Shown: one piece after another, positions 1-8,351 of the stretch
Numbering within the stretch: the first letter of the stretch is position 1
Layout: each line of letters begins with the position of its first letter
Assembly: GCA_020444985.1 (NCBI GenBank)
Contig: JAGRHK010000003.1
Span: 1 to 19,079 of the forward strand
Length of the DNA: 19,079 nt
Source of the DNA: Candidatus Competibacteraceae bacterium
Lineage (GTDB): Bacteria > Pseudomonadota > Gammaproteobacteria > Competibacterales > Competibacteraceae
Reading direction: 5' to 3'
The notes under the pieces: model-generated
What the model saw: only the letters and a program-made list of their open reading frames with translations
The model's database searches: none
What the model was told of the DNA's origin: nothing
Made by a program: the position numbers and the translations under genes

Positions 1-2448
1 TGATTCGGAGAATAGATTCTTACGAATCAACATGCAGGCAGCAGTAACTGCTGAGAAATTTTGCATCAATTGAGCGCGTCCCATATAACCAGGGTTAGTC
101 ATTGGCAGTCCAATGCCAATGTGCCCAGCAACGCTGCTGAGGCCGAGAATAACCCCGGCATGTTGCACTGTTTGATTAGGGTAAACCAGACGACAGCCGA
201 CAATACCGACGTCTTGTCTGAGTCCGATGGATACCAAGCGGGCAAGCCAATTTTCCTGCACAATGACGGTATCATTATTCAAGAATAATAGAAAATCACC
301 CTTTGCCTGTTGAGCCGCCAGGTTATTAATCGCGGAGTAATTATAAGCATGAGGATAAGGGATAACGCGGATTCGTTGATCATAATCCTCTAACTTCTTA
401 AGATAATCCAATGTTTCTATATTTTTACTCTGATTATCGACGATAATGATTTCATAGTTGGAATAAAGCGTCTTTTCCAGCAAACTTTCAATACAGGGTT
501 GAAGAAAATCAAGACAATCCTTAGTCGGTATAATAATTGATACTAGTGGCGTATTCGACAATGGATAATCAACAAAAAAACTTCCTTTTATTAGTCCTGT
601 AACAACTTCAGAAAATATTCCTTGCCTGTATAAATGTTCCTGCAGAATCGGTTTTCCTAATTCTTCAAATTTCTCCAAATCATCAACCATTTCCAGAGGA
701 TGATGGAACAGGATTTCATCAATATGACCAATGGCTTTTTCACCAAAAATTTCATGGCAGCGTAAAGCTGCGGTATAATTTAATAATAAATTGGAATTGG
801 TGCGCTCAGAGGCTGAAATTTGACGCCAAAGGTCGCTATGAATCAGGCACGCATGCCCAACATACCCTGAAGAGCGCAATAAATCGGTATTACTATCTGG
901 TTTAAGAGATGGATTTGACAGATGATCCAAATCATCAATCACATCTTCATCGGTATAAATAAACCGCCATTCAGCGTGGCGATTGATGAATTCACCGACT
1001 AGATTGCAGAACACAGGTTCAAAGCAAGCCCCAGCTTCACAGATCATTACCCAATCCGCGTTGCTATCCATATCAACGCTAGCCAATAGCGTTTCCGCAT
1101 GTTGATCAAGATCAGATTTGATCCAGGTAATCAGCGATCTATCGGAAAATTCACGATCATCAAAATCATCAGAAACTATAACAATCAGCCTCCATAAATC
1201 ACCGGTTTGTTCTTTCAAAGATTGAATCGTATTCCTAATTAATTGGTCGTTATTTTTGTTTGCTATCACCAGGATATTAATCACTGGCGTTATCTGCCAG
1301 TTTTTGCGCATGTCACTTAAAGACTGACATGACTGCTGATTCCAGCGATGACGATTAAACCATTGAGAGTAATTTTGTTTTTCACAATGACTCGATTGCT
1401 TTTCTTGAAAACTCTCGATTAGAGTTCTAGCCTCGCTGTTATCAGGATCTTGCTGAAGAACTTCTTCTAATAATTTTAAAGCATTTTCTGATGTATCCAG
1501 GAAATTAGGTTTTAATTCATTATAATGAAGCACACACCGTGCTATTTCAACCAAAAACTCGTTACGGAACTTATTAATAAATTGAGCAATATTGGAATTT
1601 CCTCTACCCATTTTACGAGCGACATCAATCAACGGCTCGCCCGTTAGCCAATAAATTTGATTGGCTTTGGCCATGAGACGAACAGGCCAAGGCCAGAGAT
1701 CAGATTCAAAAATCTTATCATGAAAGTAAAGATGGCCGAAACCGGATAGACCTGCATCATTTAATCGGCTGGTTTCGCAAGCTTCATGCAGCCGATACCG
1801 AACCAACGATTCATGAATGTAATAAGCGGGTCCTTTTGCTGAAAGACGCATCCATATATACCAATCACCGACATGATGCACATCCGCAGGGTTTGGTCCG
1901 CCCACTGAATCGCATACTTCACGCCGAAAGAGGCAGCAAGAATTAGTAATCCAATTATAAGATAAAAGCAGCTTCGACTCATCATAACAGCCACTACGAT
2001 TATGCGGAACAAAACAATGCGCTTCCGAACCATGATTTTCTTGTGCAGGATTATCTAAGAAAAATCGCCAGCTACTATATGCAAATGAGCACTCTGGATG
2101 CCGATCTAAAGCGGCTACAGTTTTCTCTAAAAATAGAGGTTCTAGTAAATCATCTGCGGATAAAAGCAATATTAATTTTGCTTGAGTAAGCGCATAAGAT
2201 TTACGACTACTACCAATCAAGCCAATATTGGTTTCATTACGAACATAAGTGAATCGAGGGTCTTTTTTTATCCATCTATTCGCAATCTGCTGGGTATTAT
2301 CTTCAGAGGCATTATCAATAATCAATACAGTATAATCTTTGAAAGTCTGATTCAGTACTGAAGTCAGGCATTCTTCCAAATAACATCCATAATTGTAGGT
2401 TGGAATGATGACATCTACTCTCGGCGAAGAATCATTTTTATCGTTCAT
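1..2448 (-). CDS. Multidomain family 2 glycosyltransferase, 3' end cut by window edge
   Basis: An open frame of 816 codons runs from the ATG at 2446-2448 off the left edge with no stop. The N-terminal GT2 domain (about residues 10-230) has VDVIIPTYNYGCYLEECL, an IIDNASEDNT nucleotide-binding loop, SADD as the DXD-like metal site near 98-100, and GDWYIWMRL near 194. A TPR-like helical stretch lies near 330-350. A weaker GT2-like middle region follows (about 400-590, with IYTDEDV). A second full GT2 domain starts near 634 (PLVSIIIPTKD, IIIVDNQS, LFLNNDTVI) and is truncated. Such proteins add several sugars to O-antigen or surface glycans in the cytoplasm or at the inner membrane. A GAGAG stretch precedes the ATG. 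Codon use is visibly AT-rich (one sampled line is about 32% GC, against 58% in rfbH), suggesting separate acquisition. The family assignment is firm; the sugar specificity is unknown. Confidence 0.9.
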   Translation of the reverse strand, partial: MNDKNDSSPRVDVIIPTYNYGCYLEECLTSVLNQTFKDYTVLIIDNASEDNTQQIANRWIKKDPRFTYVRNETNIGLIGSSRKSYALTQAKLILLLSADDLLEPLFLEKTVAALDRHPECSFAYSSWRFFLDNPAQENHGSEAHCFVPHNRSGCYDESKLLLSYNWITNSCCLFRREVCDSVGGPNPADVHHVGDWYIWMRLSAKGPAYYIHESLVRYRLHEACETSRLNDAGLSGFGHLYFHDKIFESDLWPWPVRLMAKANQIYWLTGEPLIDVARKMGRGNSNIAQFINKFRNEFLVEIARCVLHYNELKPNFLDTSENALKLLEEVLQQDPDNSEARTLIESFQEKQSSHCEKQNYSQWFNRHRWNQQSCQSLSDMRKNWQITPVINILVIANKNNDQLIRNTIQSLKEQTGDLWRLIVIVSDDFDDREFSDRSLITWIKSDLDQHAETLLASVDMDSNADWVMICEAGACFEPVFCNLVGEFINRHAEWRFIYTDEDVIDDLDHLSNPSLKPDSNTDLLRSSGYVGHACLIHSDLWRQISASERTNSNLLLNYTAALRCHEIFGEKAIGHIDEILFHHPLEMVDDLEKFEELGKPILQEHLYRQGIFSEVVTGLIKGSFFVDYPLSNTPLVSIIIPTKDCLDFLQPCIESLLEKTLYSNYEIIIVDNQSKNIETLDYLKKLEDYDQRIRVIPYPHAYNYSAINNLAAQQAKGDFLLFLNNDTVIVQENWLARLVSIGLRQDVGIVGCRLVYPNQTVQHAGVILGLSSVAGHIGIGLPMTNPGYMGRAQLMQNFSAVTAACMLIRKNLFSES

Positions 2449-2590
2449 GAAGTTTTTCTCTCAAAAATTTAAGTAAACCCTGCTCATAAATATTTAAATG
2501 TAGCGAGAAAAGAACTCTATCGATCAAAAAAATCCAGACGTCACCGATAGGGTTTGCAAGTTCATCGCATCCCTCTTCCTGAGCGTCCAT
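2438..2590 (-). CDS. Possible small ORF (50 aa) overlapping the glycosyltransferase start
   Basis: A 50-codon frame starts at the ATG at 2588-2590 and ends with TAA at 2438-2440, overlapping the first 11 bases of the large glycosyltransferase gene. The predicted peptide starts MDAQEEGCDELANP, has a hydrophobic middle (DVWIFLIDRVLFSLHL) and ends in a charged LLKFLREKLHER. The overlap would allow translational coupling. The ribosome-binding site is weak and I recognise no family, so this could be a chance frame or the remnant of a longer gene. The rest of the gap 2591-2653 shows nothing. Confidence 0.3.
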   Translation of the reverse strand: MDAQEEGCDELANPIGDVWIFLIDRVLFSLHLNIYEQGLLKFLREKLHER

Positions 2591-2653
2591 TCGATTTTCA
2601 ACGTCTAAACCAGACAGGCTACCGATAAGGCGGATGACATGGATTTTCCTTTG

Positions 2654-3949
2654 TCATCCCAATCTGTGCATCATCGCCTGTGCCCAGCTCGCCAGACGCG
2701 AATCATCGGGGAATGTGCGCTGGTAATGAAAGACCGAACCTTTATTCGCCTCGTACAGGATCGGGGGTGGCGCACCGCTCATGTCCACCGTTCCGTCATC
2801 CTGAAAACGCCAGGCTTCCGGCCCTTGACAAGAGCGAAACCAATCGGCTGGGCGAGCGCCGAATATCGGCTGGAAGTCCCAAGTGCGCTTTTCCTCCGCC
2901 ATCATCGCCTGGTAATGGACCAGCAGGCGTTCTGCCGTATGTTCGATCGCGAAACGCTGACGCACCTCTTGATCTGCAGCATGCGAGAGCCGCTTACGGG
3001 CGCCGGGTTCGCTGGACAGCCAGGTCAGCGCCGCCGCGAAGGTCTGTGGACTATCGACAATCAAGCCCGTCTCACCGTCATGCACCAAACAACGCTCGGC
3101 AGGATTGTCCAGCACAATTGGAATGACCCCCATGGCCATCGCCTCTAACAGGGCATTCTCTGTAGTGCCATAATGCAAAGGGCTGAGCAAATAGGCCAAT
3201 ACGTCAAAACTAGATAATTCTGCCGCCACGTCGGAACGATAACCGCGTATCTCCAGTCGGTCGGAAAGACCTCGCCGGGCAGCTTCATCAAGCAGGGCTT
3301 CGCCGGTGCTCGGATCCCCCACGAGCACCAAGCGGAAATTTTCCATATCCACCGCTGCAACGAAATCCAACAATCGAGGATGCAGCTTGGCAAAGTTCAA
3401 GGTGCCTAGATAGCCGACGCGCAAAGCGCCAACCATGGGCCGCACTGGCGCATCAGGCAAATCATCGAACCCGCCTGAACTGAACACGGCGTCCACCTTC
3501 CCCCGCAGGTCCGCAGATAAGGCCGCGAACTCGGGATGAGACCAAGTACAGGGTGACGAGAACAGGAAGCGATGGGGGGCGGTGACGAATGCCAGTGGCA
3601 GCGCAGGCATATACAAGCCGGAGATGTGGCTCCAGACCACCAAGCGCATCGGTAGTAACGCGCTTGTCCCTAGCCAAGCCGCGACCACAGGGTGGTGCCA
3701 CCATTCCAATTGAACGATGTCAGCAGCGCCTACCGCCTCATCCAATGTCTCGCGTTCAGGGCAAATCAGCACCTTGCCGCCATGCATTCGGACATGGTTG
3801 ACAAAGTCAGATTTTTCCGGGGTCTCCAGGCAGGCAATGATGTGCTGGAGATCGTCTTCACGCTGTGCAGATTGCGCCGCCAAGCGCGACAGGACCTTGC
3901 CAACTCCCCCACCGAGATGGGCAGTGATATGCAGAACTTTCATAGGCAT
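2654..3949 (-). CDS. GT4-family (GT-B fold) glycosyltransferase
   Basis: The predicted protein has 431 aa. It opens with KVLHITAHLGGGVGKVL, the glycine-rich acceptor-side loop of GT-B enzymes. The C-terminal Rossmann domain has RVGYLGTLNFAKLHP (about 177-191), LVLVGDP (207-213) and TTENALLEAMAMGVIPIV (262-279), which carries the donor-binding glutamates of GT4 enzymes, followed by HDGETGLIVDSP. About 80 residues after position 350 lie beyond the usual GT4 core and look unrelated. No signal peptide or membrane segment is apparent. The role is transfer of a sugar from a nucleotide sugar to the growing glycan; donor and acceptor cannot be read from sequence. Two starts are possible: the first ATG (3947-3949) or the ATG six bases on, whose spacing to an upstream AGAG is better. 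It lies 28 bp downstream of the B12 radical SAM gene. Confidence 0.88.
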   Translation of the reverse strand: MPMKVLHITAHLGGGVGKVLSRLAAQSAQREDDLQHIIACLETPEKSDFVNHVRMHGGKVLICPERETLDEAVGAADIVQLEWWHHPVVAAWLGTSALLPMRLVVWSHISGLYMPALPLAFVTAPHRFLFSSPCTWSHPEFAALSADLRGKVDAVFSSGGFDDLPDAPVRPMVGALRVGYLGTLNFAKLHPRLLDFVAAVDMENFRLVLVGDPSTGEALLDEAARRGLSDRLEIRGYRSDVAAELSSFDVLAYLLSPLHYGTTENALLEAMAMGVIPIVLDNPAERCLVHDGETGLIVDSPQTFAAALTWLSSEPGARKRLSHAADQEVRQRFAIEHTAERLLVHYQAMMAEEKRTWDFQPIFGARPADWFRSCQGPEAWRFQDDGTVDMSGAPPPILYEANKGSVFHYQRTFPDDSRLASWAQAMMHRLG

Positions 3950-3977
3950 AGCTCTGATGGCAACAACCGGTTAAACG

Positions 3978-5630
3978 TTACTGTACGCCGAACTCCTTGG
4001 CTCGGGCGGCCCAATCCGGATCTCTGGCCACGATAGACTGATAAATATGAATATGCTCTTTGGCTTGCTGTTGATGGCCGCCTTGCAGTTTATAGGCCTT
4101 GGCAAGCGCATAATGCGCGAAAGCATGTTCCGGATGATTGTTTACCACGTTGCTGAAATAACCGATGGCGATATCGTAATCCCCGTTCAGCAAGCGGTAG
4201 TTATTAATGAAATTGACATCCAGGTTGACGCGATAGACATAGCGCGTCAGTTCTTCAGGCTCCAGGTCGCAGGTACGAATATCCGACTGGTAGATATTCG
4301 TGTTGAGTATGTCGCTGTCATCGGTAATAAACCCCTTTTCTTTACATATCTGATACAAGCGGCTACCGCGTATCGGCGCGGCTGCATAGATGTTTGCCCA
4401 GTCGATGCCAGCCGTACGAATGAGATCAATGGTGGCCTGGCGGTCTTCCTCCGTCTCGCCGACGAAGCCAAAGATGAAGAAGCCATGGACCAGCAAGCCG
4501 TTTCCCCGGATCATGTCGACGGCAGGTCGGACATCCTTTACTTTCATTGGTTTATCGATGATGTCCTTTAGTACTCGTTCTGAACCGGATTCGATGGCCA
4601 GGTTGGCGATTTCCAGTCCCGCCGCCTTGAACAGGTGCGCGAGTTCCGCATCGATGAACTTGACATTGAGGCCACTTGGGAATTCCAGAATCAGATTCAT
4701 CTCCGCCAAGCCGGCGAGAATTTTCTTCATGCGGTCTTTGCGTAATAGCGCTTGATCATCGTTGATCACGATCTTGGTCAAACCGAATTTCTCAACCGCA
4801 TTACGTACGTCTTCCAGAAACCGCTTTGGACTCATGTAGCGCATCTTGGTGCCAGACAGCGAGCCTGCCGCGCAAAACACGCATTTGAACGGACACCCCC
4901 GGCTACTGATGAACGGCAACCGTTTCCCACCACGACCGTCGTTGTGGAAGGGATTGTTGTTTCGACAACGGGTGTCGTACAAGTCCAGGTCCAACAGGCC
5001 GAAATCCAGCGGCGGAATATCGTCCAGATCTTCCACATAGAGCGCGTGCGCATGAAAGCCATTCTGATATTTTTCCCGTGTGATCCAGGCCTGATGGAAA
5101 TCCAGCAGGGCTTGCGGGTCCGCCGCATTGATCAGATCGAGCATGGGGATCTCGCCCTCGGAAAAGCAGGCCGCGTCGACATACGGGTTGTATTTGAACA
5201 ACTCCTCGTGGCAGTTCGTTGATACATTACCCCCCACCACCAGCAAGGCCTGAGGTCGGATTGCCTTGATGATTTCAGATACTTCGCGCACCTGGTTGAA
5301 CATGGACGTAAATAACCCCGACACGCCCACGATGTCCGGTTGGAATTCGTCCAGGTTATTTCTGATCAATTGCTCGGCAGGATCCCCATAAAGATTCATG
5401 TCGAGAATCTTGAACTGGACATTCACCTGCGTCCGCGCCTGCACATAGGCAATGATGGATAATATGCCGTAAGGAATTTCCTTGTATTGGGCAAGATTCT
5501 TGGTGATGCCATCAATCCCCGTATGGGTCGGTGGAATCACAAACAAGACCCGCCTTTCCGTGTCTGGACCCGCCTGATGAAGCGGAACACGCGCAGGCAG
5601 CGTTGTAACAACTGTTTTGATGGGAATCAT
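3978..5630 (-). CDS. Cobalamin-binding radical SAM protein with C-terminal TPRs
   Basis: The predicted protein has 550 aa. The first part (about 28-165) is a B12-binding Rossmann domain (RVLFVIPP, YGILSIIAYVQ, PDIVGVSGLFTS, LLVVGGNVSTN). At the cobalamin loop the sequence is DMNLYG, with Asn where the base-off DxHxxG motif has His. The radical SAM core follows, with GCPFKCVFC giving the CxxxCxxC cluster site (Cys 246, 250, 253), then NDDQAL, ESGSERVL and FIFGFVGETEEDR. The last 65 residues form TPR-like helices (YDIAIGYFSNVVNNHPEHA). Class B enzymes of this type methylate unactivated carbons or do other radical chemistry; the substrate here is unknown but the context is polysaccharide. I chose the ATG at 5628-5630 because AGAGAGGA lies just upstream; an in-frame TTG 18 bases earlier lacks such a site. 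Confidence 0.9.
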   Translation of the reverse strand: MIPIKTVVTTLPARVPLHQAGPDTERRVLFVIPPTHTGIDGITKNLAQYKEIPYGILSIIAYVQARTQVNVQFKILDMNLYGDPAEQLIRNNLDEFQPDIVGVSGLFTSMFNQVREVSEIIKAIRPQALLVVGGNVSTNCHEELFKYNPYVDAACFSEGEIPMLDLINAADPQALLDFHQAWITREKYQNGFHAHALYVEDLDDIPPLDFGLLDLDLYDTRCRNNNPFHNDGRGGKRLPFISSRGCPFKCVFCAAGSLSGTKMRYMSPKRFLEDVRNAVEKFGLTKIVINDDQALLRKDRMKKILAGLAEMNLILEFPSGLNVKFIDAELAHLFKAAGLEIANLAIESGSERVLKDIIDKPMKVKDVRPAVDMIRGNGLLVHGFFIFGFVGETEEDRQATIDLIRTAGIDWANIYAAAPIRGSRLYQICKEKGFITDDSDILNTNIYQSDIRTCDLEPEELTRYVYRVNLDVNFINNYRLLNGDYDIAIGYFSNVVNNHPEHAFAHYALAKAYKLQGGHQQQAKEHIHIYQSIVARDPDWAARAKEFGVQ

Positions 5631-5710
5631 GTTGTGTTCCTCTCTCAACTTTTCACGGTATTAGCGGTACCCACCGTTCAGCCTTATTAAGCTAAACAGC
5701 CCTACGAAAG

Positions 5711-6298
5711 CTAAGTCGTTTTTGCGATAGCCCAGCGCGAACGCCTCTCAAGCTGTTCGCCGACCGCAGTGAAAAAAGCGCGGTATGGGGGTTGTAGAAA
5801 CGCTTCGGGACAACTCGAATGCCAATCCCACTCCCCTGACAATGGCGGCTCACCGGGATGCCGGCGAGCGACCTTGGGTTCGCCGCCCAGCGCGCAGGCG
5901 AACAACAACGAAACATGGTGAGTACGGAATGGCCGGGAAATATCCACCGTTTCATACACCCCGATGGGCTGAGGTTGGAATGCCACCATCACGCCCAACT
6001 CATTGGCTGCCACAGCAGCAATACGATCCGCGAAGCTTTCCTGCAAGCGGACCACGCCACCAGGCACATGCCAACCCTGGCCAAAAATCGGGTCTGCCCG
6101 CCAGGTCAAAAGCATCTGCCTCTGGGCATTGCGAATGAGCAAGTCCACATTCACCATGGGCGTCAGCCGACTCGCCATCAAGAACACCGCCTCGGGTAAA
6201 CCTTGGTCGGGAAGCGGCACATGATCTTCAATGACACGAATGGCGTCAGACAGGTCTCGCGTAAACCGCCTTTCAGGCGCGCTTGTCGTCATCGTCAC
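5711..6298 (-). CDS. Nudix hydrolase resembling GDP-mannose mannosyl hydrolase
   Basis: A protein of about 195 aa with an internal Nudix domain. MVNVDLLIRNAQRQMLLTWR is followed by GQGWHVPGGVVRLQES and the helix ending AVAANELGV, which together make a degenerate Nudix box. As in Gmm, the WHVPGG entry and the AELG-like exit are kept, but the REUXEE core is changed (Arg to Ala, first Glu of the EE pair to Asn). Gmm-type enzymes cleave GDP-hexoses, so a nucleotide-sugar substrate is likely, possibly a CDP-sugar from this operon; that is inference. The start is uncertain: a GTG at 6296-6298 has GGAGG nine bases upstream, while an ATG at 6290-6292 is also possible. Both overlap the end of the preceding radical SAM gene. 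The open frame extends further upstream, but that part only shadows that gene. Confidence 0.82.
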   Translation of the reverse strand: MTMTTSAPERRFTRDLSDAIRVIEDHVPLPDQGLPEAVFLMASRLTPMVNVDLLIRNAQRQMLLTWRADPIFGQGWHVPGGVVRLQESFADRIAAVAANELGVMVAFQPQPIGVYETVDISRPFRTHHVSLLFACALGGEPKVARRHPGEPPLSGEWDWHSSCPEAFLQPPYRAFFTAVGEQLERRSRWAIAKTT

Positions 6299-7313
6299 TG
6301 GCATAGGCCTCCAGAAGCCGCTCCGCGCGCTCATCGAGTACATCCTCGGGAAACATGGCGAAGCGGAACTGCTCACAATGCGCACAAACCCGGTTGTCGC
6401 ACCGGCGTTTCGATAACATGGCGCGGCGAAAAGCATTGAGGGTTGCCCCTTGCCAGACATCGCCCACGGAAGTTTCAGCGAGTTGGGCCAGTTTGAGCGG
6501 GGATTCCATCCCGCAACACGGCACGGCAAAGCCATCTGGATTGATCTGCAACATATAGAAGGGCTGCGGGCAAATCTCTGTCGTGGCTACCGCCGCGCCA
6601 TTCTGTGTCTTGTCCATGGCAGCGGCGCCGGCAATACGGGGGTAATCGATCAAAGGCGTCGCCGGCAATAAATACTCAACCGCCAGGATGTCCGCGATAT
6701 CGCCAAACAGCGCGTAAAAGCACTCCAAATCCTCGGGCTTTTCCAAAGTGGAATCGATAATTTTTACGTAGATCTGGACATTGCTCCGGATGGAATACAG
6801 ATACTTGACATTATCGACGATGCGCTTGAGATCAGAATAAGTACCTGTCGTCTCCCGGTATTTTTCTTGACTGACGCCCTGGATCGAAACGCGAATACGA
6901 TTGACGCCGGCATCCACCAATCGCCGAGACAAATCAGGAACCAGCATTGAGCCATTGGTGACGATATCAATCGATTCGGCAATCTCCGCTGCCGCCGCTA
7001 TCGCGACCATTTCGTCAATGTGGGGGTGCAATAAAGGCTCGCCCGTCCCGGCAAAACGCAACATGCGCAATTTATCGGGGAACTTGCGGATGTCTTCGAC
7101 ACATTTACGATAAAGCGCCAAATCAAGAAATTTTTGGTCGGATATATAGCCTCTTTCCGCCTTGGGCAGCGTAAGTACACAGTAATTGCATTTAAAATTA
7201 CAGGCATAAACCGGAAAAACCTGGACCAGGTACGGCGTGGCCAGCGGCAACGCTCCCGCCAATCGGGAGCGCTTGCCCATCGGCGTCTGGTTGGTCATGA
7301 CGCGCGCTTTCAT
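6273..7313 (-). CDS. Radical SAM/SPASM protein, third of three tandem paralogues
   Basis: The predicted protein has 346 aa. The radical SAM cluster site is ACNFKCNYC (Cys 38, 42, 45). GTGEPL (about 89-94) is the GGEP-like SAM-binding motif, followed by DIVTNGSML and RIRVSIQGVSQEKY. The C-terminal SPASM region binds auxiliary iron-sulfur clusters through Cys 248, the 266/267 pair, 305, 310 and 313 (CPQPFYMLQINPDG, PCCGM, CDNRVCAHC). It ends with a PEDVLDERAERLLEAY tail shared in kind with the two upstream paralogues, then an acidic DDDDK stretch. The start ATG overlaps the upstream gene's stop as ATGA (7310-7313). SPASM enzymes modify peptides, proteins or small molecules; nothing here identifies the substrate, and the operon context favours a glycan-linked role. 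Confidence 0.9.
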   Translation of the reverse strand: MKARVMTNQTPMGKRSRLAGALPLATPYLVQVFPVYACNFKCNYCVLTLPKAERGYISDQKFLDLALYRKCVEDIRKFPDKLRMLRFAGTGEPLLHPHIDEMVAIAAAAEIAESIDIVTNGSMLVPDLSRRLVDAGVNRIRVSIQGVSQEKYRETTGTYSDLKRIVDNVKYLYSIRSNVQIYVKIIDSTLEKPEDLECFYALFGDIADILAVEYLLPATPLIDYPRIAGAAAMDKTQNGAAVATTEICPQPFYMLQINPDGFAVPCCGMESPLKLAQLAETSVGDVWQGATLNAFRRAMLSKRRCDNRVCAHCEQFRFAMFPEDVLDERAERLLEAYASDDDDKRA

Positions 7314-8338
7314 GTTGAAGACGCCAATTCAAAATCGGCCAGGCGTTGCATCAAAGCCTCCGCGTCCGCATCGAGAAGGTCCTCGGGGTGAGAGACATCG
7401 TTTGGCGCATTGCAATTGGCACATTTCGCATTCGCATACCGTTCCCCCCGCAAATGCAATTTCCAGAATTCTCGCAATTTCTCGCCTCGCCACATATCCA
7501 CCAGCCGTTCACTATGCACATTTCCCAAGACAATCGGCTTGTAAATGGTATCGCAGGGTTCCACGTCCCCTTCGGGGAAGATGCCCAACATGTAAAAGGC
7601 CAAGGGGCACACATTGCGCTGGGAAATCTTGCGCCCGTAACGGTCATAATCGACTTGCATACCGGCAGTGATCTCCACGCCGGCATAGGCGGGCAACATG
7701 CGCTCCACATACATCCGGTCGGAGCAATCGCGGAACAGGTCATAGAAACGGCTTTCATCGCCGGGATCCAGCGCCACATCCATGATCTTGATGAATAAAT
7801 CCGTAGCGTCTTTGTTGCGGTGGAAATAGCGAATGTTGGCGAGAAATTCCTCAAAATTCACTTTGACGCCACCGATATCCTGATATTTCTGGCTATTCAG
7901 GCCTTGCAGGGAGACACGCAGCGTGTCAAGCCCCGCTTCGATCAGGCCATCCGCCATTTTTGGCGACAGCAGCCGCCCATTACTGATGATTTCAATGCGC
8001 TCGGCCACTCCGGCTTCCTTAGCGATTCTCACCATTTCCGGAATGTTCTTGTTCATCAGCGGCTCCCCCTGCCCGGTCAGGGAGAGCAGACGAATTTTCT
8101 TAGGAAACTCAGCGATCTGGGCAATGATTTCCCGATAGGTCTCCAGCGACATGTGGTTACGCTCCAGGCCGTATTTTTCCTTGATGACCTCGGGTGAAAA
8201 CGCATGGGCGCAATACACGCATTTAAAGTTGCAATACGTGCTGGGAAACACATAAATGCTGTACGGTGTGAACAATGGCGCTGCCGTGGATAAGCGGGTG
8301 CGCTGGATACCGTAAATGGGTTTGATTTCAGCAGTCAT
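7310..8338 (-). CDS. Radical SAM/SPASM protein, second of three tandem paralogues
   Basis: The predicted protein has 342 aa from the ATG at 8336-8338, chosen because AAGGAAG lies seven bases upstream; the frame stays open further upstream, but only over the end of the neighbouring gene. The radical SAM site is YCNFKCVYC (Cys 36, 40, 43). GQGEPLMN (about 89-96), EIISNGRLL and LRVSLQGLNSQKY follow the usual core order. The SPASM part has CPLAFYMLGIFPEGDVEPC (Cys 244 and 262) and CANC (306, 309), then the tail HPEDLLDADAEALMQRL. It has fewer auxiliary cysteines than the third paralogue, so its cluster content may differ. It lies 13 bp after the first paralogue and overlaps the third by ATGA. The substrate is unknown. 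Confidence 0.9.
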   Translation of the reverse strand: MTAEIKPIYGIQRTRLSTAAPLFTPYSIYVFPSTYCNFKCVYCAHAFSPEVIKEKYGLERNHMSLETYREIIAQIAEFPKKIRLLSLTGQGEPLMNKNIPEMVRIAKEAGVAERIEIISNGRLLSPKMADGLIEAGLDTLRVSLQGLNSQKYQDIGGVKVNFEEFLANIRYFHRNKDATDLFIKIMDVALDPGDESRFYDLFRDCSDRMYVERMLPAYAGVEITAGMQVDYDRYGRKISQRNVCPLAFYMLGIFPEGDVEPCDTIYKPIVLGNVHSERLVDMWRGEKLREFWKLHLRGERYANAKCANCNAPNDVSHPEDLLDADAEALMQRLADFELASST

Positions 8339-8351
8339 CGGGGTTCTTCCT

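Noticed and set aside
1761..2033. Minus-strand frame of 90 codons with hydrophobic N-terminus
   Set aside because: It is an out-of-frame shadow inside the large GT2 gene, whose own frame is open with clear glycosyltransferase motifs.
3731..3738. RfaH ops octamer GGCGGTAG on the minus strand
   Set aside because: It is inside the GT4 coding sequence (GAGGCGGTAGGC codons), far from any operon leader, and an octamer is expected by chance in a window this long. A plus-strand copy near 11779 is antisense to the cupin gene and equally uninformative.
6299..6535. Upstream extension of the Nudix open frame
   Set aside because: It lies entirely within the third SPASM radical SAM gene in another frame and has no Nudix-related sequence; the good ribosome-binding site is at 6298.
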